64,000 nt of DNA from Allopusillimonas soli (GTDB lineage Bacteria > Pseudomonadota > Gammaproteobacteria > Burkholderiales > Burkholderiaceae_B), in assembly GCF_004153445.1 (NCBI RefSeq), contig NZ_SDQC01000001.1, positions 124,001-188,000 on the forward strand, in the 5' to 3' direction. The position numbers were made by a program, and so were the translations under genes. Below, one piece after another: positions 58,299 to 64,000 of the stretch. Position 1 is the stretch's first letter; each line of letters starts with the position of its first letter. The notes under the pieces were generated by a model. That model saw only the letters and a program-made list of their open reading frames with translations, did not search any database and was not told the DNA's origin.

Positions 58299-58751
58299 AT
58301 GCGTATAGTTATTGGCTCCGACCATGCGGGTTGGCCGATGAAGGCATCCATAGTCCAGTGCGTTCGCGCACTCGGCCACGAGGTCGTGGACGTCGGATGC
58401 CACAACGAGAGTCCCGTCGATTTTCCCGACATTGCCCGAACCCTGACAGGCGCCATCACGTCGGGCGATGCCGACCGGGGAATCATGGTGTGCGGAACCG
58501 GCGTTGGCGCATGCATCGCTGCCAACAAGGTCAGCGGCATACGCGCAGCGGTATGCCACGATGTGCATTCGGCGCATCAGTGCATAGAGCACGACGACGT
58601 CAACGTCATCTGCATTGGCGCTCAGATCGTGGGCCCCTGGCTGGCCAATGACCTGGTCACGGCATATCTCAATGCGCACTTCTCAACCGACGCCGATTTC
58701 CTGCGCCGCGTGGAGAAACTGCGCCAGATGGATGGATCGGCCGTCTCATGA
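58299..58751 (+). CDS. rpiB: RpiB/LacA/LacB-family sugar-phosphate isomerase
   Basis: 150-aa aldose-ketose phosphate isomerase. RpiB features: the start MRIVIGSDHAGWPMKASI, a DVGCHNESPVDFPD segment, the catalytic cysteine region GIMVCGTGVGACIAANKVSGIRAA and HDDVNVICIGAQIVGP. Homologues act on ribose-5-phosphate, allose-6-phosphate or tetrulose phosphates. Its placement between a binding protein and a kinase points to a dedicated catabolic role rather than the housekeeping pentose pathway. The stop overlaps the kinase start (ATGA). Confidence 0.92.
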   Translation: MRIVIGSDHAGWPMKASIVQCVRALGHEVVDVGCHNESPVDFPDIARTLTGAITSGDADRGIMVCGTGVGACIAANKVSGIRAAVCHDVHSAHQCIEHDDVNVICIGAQIVGPWLANDLVTAYLNAHFSTDADFLRRVEKLRQMDGSAVS

Positions 58752-59698
58752 CCGCCGCACGGTCTTCGTCCAGGCTGTTCGTAGCCGGCATCTACGCAGC
58801 CGATCTCGTCTTTGCCGCGCAACGTTTGCCCTCCCTGGGCGAAACCATTCAGGCCTCGGGCTTTATGCGCAGCCACGGCGGAAAAGGCTCCAACCAGGCC
58901 GTTGCGGCTGCGCGCGCCGGCGCCGACGTGTGCTTCTTCACATTGATCGGCGATGACGCATTCGGAGAGGATGCCCGCGCGCTCTGGCGCAACGAAGGCG
59001 TGCGCAGCCTGGCGCGCGTCATACCCGGACAAGCCACCGGCGCTGCAGGCATTTTTGTCGAAGAGTCCGGAGACAATGCCATCGTGGTCTATCCCGGCGC
59101 TTGCAGAACCATGGGCGCGTGCGATCTTGAAATGGTCGAAGCCGAGATCGCCGCCGCAAAAGTGTTTGTAATTCAGCTGGAGCAACCGGTGGAAGCGGCA
59201 TTGCGCGGGCTGGAGCTTGCACGCCGCCACGGCGTCATCACCGTACTCAACCCTGCCCCTGCCTGCCCCTTGCCGGAGGCGCTGTTTCCATTGTGCGACT
59301 ATATCCTGCCCAATGAAAGCGAAGCATCGCGCTTGACCGGCTTGCCTGCCGAAACACCCACGCAGGCCGAGGCAGCCGCGCGAGCACTTCTGTCCAAAGG
59401 CGTCGGTAGCGTGGTCATGACGCTGGGAGATCGAGGCTCACTCTTCTGCAATAGCGAGACTTCATTCACGGTGGCCGCCCACAAGGCCGGCGCCTGCGTC
59501 GATACGACCGGCGCGGGTGATGGCTACACAGCCGGCTTTGCAACGGCGCTTGCGCAAGGACGCTCCCCGAGGCAGGCCATGCTATTCGCCACCGCCCTGG
59601 CGGGTATATCGGTCACGCGCCGCGGGGCAGCGGCATCCATGCCGACGCGCGCGGAAATCGAGACGGCACTGGCCGCCATGGCGCAGCCCCCCCAATAA
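58748..59698 (+). CDS. PfkB-family carbohydrate kinase (ribokinase-like)
   Basis: 316-aa kinase. Motifs seen: the N-terminal substrate-binding SHGGKGSNQAVAAARAGADV, the ribokinase-type ILPNESEASRLTGL and the C-terminal PfkB signature DTTGAGDGYTAGFATAL with the catalytic aspartate. It most resembles ribokinases by its GGKGSNQA motif. It is coupled to rpiB by ATGA and is the last gene of the operon, convergent with the LLM monooxygenase 49 bp away. Confidence 0.93.
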   Translation: MTAARSSSRLFVAGIYAADLVFAAQRLPSLGETIQASGFMRSHGGKGSNQAVAAARAGADVCFFTLIGDDAFGEDARALWRNEGVRSLARVIPGQATGAAGIFVEESGDNAIVVYPGACRTMGACDLEMVEAEIAAAKVFVIQLEQPVEAALRGLELARRHGVITVLNPAPACPLPEALFPLCDYILPNESEASRLTGLPAETPTQAEAAARALLSKGVGSVVMTLGDRGSLFCNSETSFTVAAHKAGACVDTTGAGDGYTAGFATALAQGRSPRQAMLFATALAGISVTRRGAAASMPTRAEIETALAAMAQPPQ

Positions 59699-59747
59699 AA
59701 ACCCGACCGGCGTGTCTCGACGAACAGGCGCCGCGCAAGGCCGCATG

Positions 59748-61034
59748 TCAGTGCGCGGGCCGCGCAAGGCCCAGATGACCACGCAGCGTGGATGCCGTGT
59801 ACTCCTTGCGGAACAACCCTCTGCGCTGCAGCTCGGGTACAACCTGCTCCACGAAATCCTCGATGCCATCGGGCAGCGAGGGCGGCATAAGATTGAAGCC
59901 ATCGGCTCCCTCGTTGCGAAACCAGCGCTCCATTTCATCGGCGATCTGCACGGGCGTGCCGACCATGGTGCAGTGCCCTCCGCCGGCGGCAAGGCGCCCG
60001 AGCAACTGGCGCAACGTGGGCTGCTCTGTGTCCACGATGCGCAGCACTGTTGCGTAGCGGCCTTTGGGGCCCTTGAAGGCCTCCAGCGGCGGCAGCGCCG
60101 GTACCGGCGCATCCAGCGCCCAACCGGTGCAATCCTGGTCGATGTACATGCTCAGTTGCCGCAAGGCATCCGGCGCGGGCAGAAGCTCGTCCAGTTCGCG
60201 CTGCTTCGCGCGGGCCTGCGCCTCGGTGGCGGCAACATAGACAACCAGCCCGGGCATGATGGGAACGGGATCGCTTCGGCCTGCTTCGCGCACGCGCCGC
60301 TTGATGTCGCGATAGTAGGCCTGGGCCGACGGCAGGTCGTAGGCCACTGCATAGATGGCCTCCGCGCGCCGTGCCGCCAGGTCTCTCCCCTGCTCCGAGG
60401 CGCCAGCCTGAAACATAACCGGATGTCCCTGCGGTGGCCGGGGAACAGTCAGCGGTCCATCCACCAGAAAATGCCGACCTTGATGATGAATCGGCGCGAC
60501 TGAACCGGGTCGTACGAAACTGCCGGCACGATCATGGAGCAGCGCGTCGTCCCGCCATGAATCCCACAGAGCCAGGACCGCATCCACGAATTCCTCCGCG
60601 CGCGCATAGCGCCACGCATGATCTGGCATGACCTCATAGCCGTGGTTGCGGGCTTCGCTGTCAAACATGGACGTGACCACATTCCAGCCCATGCGCCCGC
60701 CCGAGATATGATCCAGGGACGCCATCATGCGCGCCGCGTGAAAAGGCGTGTAGAACGTGCTGGACACGGTGCTGATCAGCCCGATGCGCTCGGTCGCGCG
60801 GCTCATGGCGGACATGGCTGTCAGCGGCTCGAGAAACCAGCGAGGACCATCCGACAGGTTTTCGGCGGACTGGCCGTCGGCAAAAAAAACCGCGTCCAGC
60901 TTGCCGCGCTCCGCCGTGCGTGCGAGCGCCTCGTAATAGGCGATGTCGCCCAGGCGTTCGGCGCTAGAGCGCGGATGCCGCCACGCCGCACGATGATGGC
61001 CGCAACCAAAGATGAACAGATTCAGATGCAACAT
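59748..61034 (-). CDS. LLM-class flavin-dependent monooxygenase (NtaA/SnaA/DszA group)
   Basis: 428-aa bacterial-luciferase-like monooxygenase using reduced FMN from a separate reductase. NtaA/DszA-type sequence is seen: HHRAAWRHPRSSAERLGD, AERGKLDAVFFAD, EPLTAMSAMSRATERIGLISTVSSTFYTPFHAARMMASLDHISGGRMGWNVVTS, HHQGRHFLVDGPLTVPRPPQGHPVMFQAGASEQGRDLAARRAEAIYA. The group attacks C-S or C-N bonds of heterocycles and chelators. It is nine bases behind the SDR gene and thus in the TPP-riboswitch transcript. No flavin reductase gene is adjacent. Confidence 0.93.
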   Translation of the reverse strand: MLHLNLFIFGCGHHRAAWRHPRSSAERLGDIAYYEALARTAERGKLDAVFFADGQSAENLSDGPRWFLEPLTAMSAMSRATERIGLISTVSSTFYTPFHAARMMASLDHISGGRMGWNVVTSMFDSEARNHGYEVMPDHAWRYARAEEFVDAVLALWDSWRDDALLHDRAGSFVRPGSVAPIHHQGRHFLVDGPLTVPRPPQGHPVMFQAGASEQGRDLAARRAEAIYAVAYDLPSAQAYYRDIKRRVREAGRSDPVPIMPGLVVYVAATEAQARAKQRELDELLPAPDALRQLSMYIDQDCTGWALDAPVPALPPLEAFKGPKGRYATVLRIVDTEQPTLRQLLGRLAAGGGHCTMVGTPVQIADEMERWFRNEGADGFNLMPPSLPDGIEDFVEQVVPELQRRGLFRKEYTASTLRGHLGLARPAH

Positions 61035-61043
61035 GCTTGCGCC

Positions 61044-61823
61044 TCAATTCTTGACCAGGCCGCCATCGACCACGAGATTCTGTCCGGTTACGGAACGCGA
61101 CCACGGCGAGGCGAAGAAGAGCACGGCGTCGGCGAACTCGGCCGGCGTTGTCACCCGCCGCAAGGGTGTGCTGGCGGCGATGAAATCGAACACCGCCTCG
61201 GGCGTCGCGGCGGAGGCATCCGTGGTGCGCAGCAAACCACCAGACACCATGTTGACCGTGATGTTGTCGGGCCCAAGATCCTGCGAAAGCGTGCGCGTCA
61301 ACGACAGCAGGGCCGCCTTGGCTGCGGTGTAGTCGTGGTAAGGCACCACTGGATTCTGGAAGAGATTGGTGCCGATATTGATGACGCGGCCGAACCCCGC
61401 CTCGCGCATTCCCGGCAATGCTGCCTGCACGGTATTCAAGGCGCCGCCCACCACACCTTCAAGCTGCTGCGCCATGTCCTTCCACCCTATGGCATCGGCA
61501 TGGGCACGCGCGTCGCCATTGAAGGAGAAAGACGGGAGCGCATTATTGACCACGGTGGTGACCGGCGCGCCAAAATGGCCGCGCGCAGCCTGAAGCATTG
61601 CGGACACCGCCTCAGCGCTGCGCACATCGCCCTGCACGGCGCAAACGCGCCCTTCCGCCTCGGCCGCCAGGGCCTCGGCAGCCTGCGCACTGTTGAGGTA
61701 ATTGACAGCCACGCGCGCGCCCTCGCGCAGGAATGCATGTGCGATGTGCAGGCCCAGGCCGCGCGCACCACCTGTGACCAGCACGATTTGTTCGTTGATG
61801 GGGAAATGGGAAGTAGCAATCAT
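61044..61823 (-). CDS. Short-chain dehydrogenase/reductase (FabG-like) under TPP riboswitch control
   Basis: 259-aa SDR with cofactor motif TGGARGLGLHIA, NNALPSFSF, catalytic YHDYTAAKAAL (YxxxK) and the C-terminal GGLLRTTDA region with VDGGLV. It resembles 3-oxoacyl-ACP reductases, but the substrate is unknown. The start MIATSHFPINEQIVLVTGG is chosen because the frame further upstream runs through the riboswitch. The AAGG ribosome site is partly enclosed by a CATGCC/GGCATG hairpin (61829-61855), which could be the regulated platform (inference). It is first gene of the two-gene operon with the LLM monooxygenase. Confidence 0.92.
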   Translation of the reverse strand: MIATSHFPINEQIVLVTGGARGLGLHIAHAFLREGARVAVNYLNSAQAAEALAAEAEGRVCAVQGDVRSAEAVSAMLQAARGHFGAPVTTVVNNALPSFSFNGDARAHADAIGWKDMAQQLEGVVGGALNTVQAALPGMREAGFGRVINIGTNLFQNPVVPYHDYTAAKAALLSLTRTLSQDLGPDNITVNMVSGGLLRTTDASAATPEAVFDFIAASTPLRRVTTPAEFADAVLFFASPWSRSVTGQNLVVDGGLVKN

Positions 61824-61887
61824 GATGACATGCCTTGTAGCTGTGGCGTGGCATGCCCGCGCGGCTTTGCGCCGATGGCCTTCTGGC

Positions 61888-61975
61888 AGACATCCCTTCG
61901 CCAGTGTTAACTGGAGCAGGTTCGACGGGTGTGATCTCAGCCCCGGCCCAGCAGGCAGGCGGGCACCCCGTGTCG
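61888..61975 (-). promoter_or_regulatory. TPP (THI-element) riboswitch upstream of SDR-LLM operon
   Basis: On the minus strand the conserved core reads CACGGGGTGCCC, GGGGCTGAGATCACACCC, GAACCTG and ACACTGGCGAAGGGA, matching the TPP aptamer (pyrimidine-sensing CTGAGA, pyrophosphate-sensing ACC...GAACCTG, GCGnAGGGA). GACA/TGTC close the P1 stem. It ends about 65 bases before the SDR start. Confidence 0.95.
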
Positions 61976-61982
61976 TGCCGTC

Positions 61983-62011
61983 ACGATAGCACACTGGGAC
62001 GCGGCGGAAAA
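61983..62011 (-). promoter_or_regulatory. Weak candidate sigma70 promoter for the SDR-LLM operon
   Basis: On the minus strand a TATCGT -10-like hexamer is 17 bases from a poor -35 (TTTTCC); it would start transcription right at the riboswitch 5' end. Position supports it more than sequence. Confidence 0.35.
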
Positions 62012-62020
62012 GCGCGGCGA

Positions 62021-62049
62021 TTGACAAGTGCTCCGCCCACCCTTAAGCT
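62021..62049 (+). promoter_or_regulatory. Candidate sigma70 promoter for the symporter gene
   Basis: A consensus -35 TTGACA, a 17-base spacer and TAAGCT as -10; transcription would begin about 62056, where the plus-strand riboswitch begins. Confidence 0.6.
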
Positions 62050-62054
62050 TGCGC

Positions 62055-62148
62055 CTGTGTTCCTGGGGGAGCCCTTGTGGGCTGAGACTCCGCCATATGG
62101 CGGTAACCCTTTGAACCTGATCCGGGTCATGCCGGCGAAGGGAAGGAC
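62055..62148 (+). promoter_or_regulatory. TPP (THI-element) riboswitch upstream of the sodium:solute symporter gene
   Basis: Core reads GGGGGAGCCC, GGGCTGAGACTCC, a CCGCCATATGGCGG optional stem, ACCCTTTGAACCTGATCCGG and CATGCCGGCGAAGGGAA. This is a canonical TPP aptamer with the extra P3-side hairpin. It ends about 110 bases before the GTG of the symporter gene; how it controls expression is not evident. Confidence 0.96.
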
Positions 62149-62258
62149 GGCATACCGCAACAGCACTCCATTTTCCTTCTTCGTCATGGCGCGCCGCGCC
62201 CGCAGGCCGGCGCGCACGCCTTTCCGCAGACCAACCGAAGGAAACAGGAGCAGTCCCT

Positions 62259-63698
62259 GTGCAAGCGAGTTCCACCATACTTTGGCTTATCGCCTTCTCA
62301 GGCATATTTGCCCTGCTGGGCATGTGGTATGCGCGCCATGACCGCGACAGCCTCGAAGACTATGTCATTGCCCGCAACAGCCAGGGCGCCGTGGCAACCA
62401 TGCTCACGCTGCTGGCTTCATCGCTCGGCGCCTGGGTGCTCTTTTCACCACCGCAAGCCGCGACCTGGGGCGGACTGGCCGCGGTTATCGGCTATGCGCT
62501 GGGCTCGATGTCACCAAGGTTGGTCATGATTCCCCTTGGGCGGCGCATGCGCGAGATCATCCCGCACGGCCATACTCTGACCGAGTTCGTCATCCTGCGC
62601 TTCGGCAAGCCCATGTATGCGCTGACGCTCATCATCATGATGTTCTACATGTTCATCTCGCTGACCGCGGAAATCACTGCCATCGCCAAGCTTGTCGCCA
62701 TGCTGGCGCCAGTTCCCCTCTGGGTGACGGCGGCAGTGGTGCTGGGATCCACGCTCCTGTATACCTCCTATGGCGGCCTGCGGGCATCCATCTTCACGGA
62801 CAAAGTGCAAATGCTGGTTATCGTGCCGCTGCTGCTGGTGCTGCTGTACTTCGGCTGGCAGGCAACAGGCGGTATTGCCCCAGTCGTTGCGGGGCTCAAG
62901 GAACACGCGCCGGAACTGCTCAACCTGACCAATCCCGTGGGTGTCAAGGCGGGCATCACATTTTTCGTTGCCATTCTGCTTACCGGCCTCTTTCATCAGG
63001 GCAACTGGCAGCGCGTTTATGCGGCCGGCACCACGCGCAGCATGCGGCGCGGCTTCCTGCTGGGCGGCCTGCTGGTGTCCCCGGTGATATTCCTGATGGG
63101 GCTGTTCGGGCTCGCATTTGTCGGCCTGGGCCATCACGACGACGCGTCGGTGGCGCTGTTCAGCGTGCTGATGCCGCATGTACCCACCTGGTTTGCCATT
63201 GCGCTCATTCCACTGGGCTTGGCCCTCGTAATGAGTACGGCCGACACGGCCATCAGCGCCGTATCCAGCATCATTGCGGTGGATGCGCGCCGCCTGGCGC
63301 CAAGCCTGCAGCGCGGCACACTTCTGGTCATGTCGCGCTGGCTGATCTTCCTGCTGGCGATCCCGGTGATGATCGTTTCCTCGCAGGGCTACAGCGTGCT
63401 TTATCTTTTTCTGCTTGCCGACCTTCTATGCTCCGCCGCAGCCTTCCCCGTTTTCTTCGGGCTGTTCAACCGCAGGCACAACGGCGCCATCGCCACCATC
63501 GCGACAGTATGCGGCTTGATCGCGGGCCTGGCCTTCTTCCCCGCCCCCGGTGCAAAGCCCACTTACCTGCTCGAATCCTTCCTGCTGGCAGCCTGCGTGC
63601 CGGCGTTGGTCACCGCGCTGCTTCTACCCCTGCGGCGTGCTCAGACGCTGTTCGACTTCGCCGTGTTCACGCGGGCTGTGCGCAGCCTGGACGACTGA
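62259..63698 (+). CDS. Sodium:solute symporter (SSS family), candidate thiamine/precursor transporter
   Basis: 479-aa SSS permease with about thirteen helices (residues 7-27 onward; DYVIARNSQGAVATMLTLLASSLGAWVLFSPP, EFVILRFGKPMYALTLIIMMFYMFISLTAEITAIAKL, FHQGNWQRVYAAGTTRSMRRGF, ALVMSTADTAISAVSSIIAVD). The start is GTG with AGGAG eight bases upstream. TPP-riboswitch-controlled SSS genes have been predicted by comparative genomics as thiamine or pyrimidine-precursor transporters (ThiV); the substrate here is inferred from the riboswitch only. Confidence 0.92.
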   Translation: MQASSTILWLIAFSGIFALLGMWYARHDRDSLEDYVIARNSQGAVATMLTLLASSLGAWVLFSPPQAATWGGLAAVIGYALGSMSPRLVMIPLGRRMREIIPHGHTLTEFVILRFGKPMYALTLIIMMFYMFISLTAEITAIAKLVAMLAPVPLWVTAAVVLGSTLLYTSYGGLRASIFTDKVQMLVIVPLLLVLLYFGWQATGGIAPVVAGLKEHAPELLNLTNPVGVKAGITFFVAILLTGLFHQGNWQRVYAAGTTRSMRRGFLLGGLLVSPVIFLMGLFGLAFVGLGHHDDASVALFSVLMPHVPTWFAIALIPLGLALVMSTADTAISAVSSIIAVDARRLAPSLQRGTLLVMSRWLIFLLAIPVMIVSSQGYSVLYLFLLADLLCSAAAFPVFFGLFNRRHNGAIATIATVCGLIAGLAFFPAPGAKPTYLLESFLLAACVPALVTALLLPLRRAQTLFDFAVFTRAVRSLDD

Positions 63699-63814
63699 CC
63701 ATCGCACATGGCGCCGCCGAGGCTGCCGGCCCAGGCGGCGCGCACCATCAATTGTCCTGCAAAAGCGCTGTTTCATTTCGGATGACGATATACTTATACG
63801 TTTTTATCCGTGTT

Positions 63815-63832
63815 GGACGCGGCGGCGCGTCC
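63815..63832. other. GC-rich 7-bp hairpin between the symporter gene and the last gene
   Basis: GGACGCG/CGCGTCC with a four-base loop; no immediate T-run. It lies 117 bp after the symporter stop and 66 bp before the next ATG; it may be a terminator remnant or 5' UTR structure. Confidence 0.4.
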
Positions 63833-63897
63833 ATCTAACGGGCTTTTCATGTGCCTAGCCTTGGCGCTGAAGTCTTACTCCAAGGAGCGTCGACACC

Positions 63898-64000
63898 ATG
63901 CAGGGCCTGCACCTCACCGCAGATCTTTACTTGTGCGCCTGCGACAGCGCACTGCTCATCAATGCAAACACGCTGGCGGATCTTTGCCGCCAGCATACTC
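63898..64000 (+). CDS. speD: Probable S-adenosylmethionine decarboxylase proenzyme, 5' part only
   Basis: The first 34 codons of a gene cut by the window end. The translation begins MQGLHLTADLYLCACDSALL and continues INANTLADLCRQ, which fits the N-terminus of bacterial SpeD (HLTADLY.C followed by an LxxLC helix), the enzyme making the aminopropyl donor for spermidine. AAGGAG lies 12 bases upstream of the ATG. The pyruvoyl-forming serine would be downstream of the window, so the call rests on a short segment. Confidence 0.55.
   Translation, partial: MQGLHLTADLYLCACDSALLINANTLADLCRQHT

Noticed and set aside
60618-61910. Long open frame (about 430 codons) on the plus strand opposite the SDR and LLM genes
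   Set aside because: Antisense frame in GC-rich coding DNA; the translation has no domain, is Arg/His/Gly-rich, and the opposite strand holds two clear enzymes.

Overview
The window is a gene-dense, GC-rich chromosomal segment with no insertion sequences, phage genes, tRNA, rRNA or CRISPR arrays that I could see. The gene content suggests a betaproteobacterium of the Burkholderiales, most likely Alcaligenaceae (Bordetella/Achromobacter/Pusillimonas-like). The reasons are an orphan Bug-type (tripartite tricarboxylate) binding protein, a TRAP carrier with a GntR regulator, an iaaA-gsiABCD-type peptide locus, many small solute-uptake and catabolic operons, and ATGA-type stop/start overlaps throughout. 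This taxonomic call is an inference from content, not from a marker gene.

Layout. 0-4.1 kb: an LTA-synthase/phosphoglycerol-transferase-like membrane sulfatase-fold protein, then an OmpR-type regulator and its histidine kinase. 4.2-9.1 kb: a PEP-mutase-family enzyme, a sirtuin (minus strand), and a LysR regulator followed by an amidohydrolase and a Bug protein. 9.2-14 kb: a TRIC/UPF0126 membrane protein, an MFS exporter, and a minus-strand copper-type operon (DUF2946, DUF1775, CopC-CopD fusion). 14.1-18.9 kb: a TRAP transporter, a GntR/FCD regulator and a divergent isocitrate-lyase-family enzyme; the same perfect palindrome (TTGTATACAA) lies upstream of both the TRAP genes and the enzyme. 19.2-22.3 kb: a NEW3-domain membrane-anchored protein with an ABC-2 exporter, closed by a clear terminator. 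22.5-32 kb: a peptide-scavenging locus (RpiR regulator, isoaspartyl peptidase, dipeptide/glutathione-type ABC transporter, DmpA-type and DppA-type aminopeptidases).

32.2-48 kb is a respiratory block. It starts with a three-subunit GMC-type membrane dehydrogenase (small TAT subunit, flavoprotein, triheme cytochrome c). Next comes a complete alternative complex III (actABCDEF), then a small membrane protein, a SCO copper chaperone and a caa3-type oxidase whose subunit I carries the YSHP signature of type A2 enzymes. Together they can carry electrons from a periplasmic alcohol, aldose or sugar acid to oxygen without a bc1 complex. 48-53.5 kb: a PhoX-like phosphatase, GTP-dependent PEP carboxykinase and a MATE exporter.

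53.6-59.7 kb is a compact catabolic operon (GntR/FCD, 3-hydroxyisobutyrate-dehydrogenase-family enzyme, polar-amino-acid-type ABC transporter, RpiB-type isomerase, PfkB-type kinase). It has the parts of a sugar or sugar-acid pathway that I cannot match to a named one. 59.7-63.7 kb holds two divergent TPP riboswitches. The minus-strand one precedes an SDR and an LLM flavin monooxygenase; the plus-strand one precedes a sodium:solute symporter. This is the strongest candidate for a little-described system: uptake and oxidative processing of a thiamine-related compound under TPP control. The window ends in the start of a probable S-adenosylmethionine decarboxylase gene.
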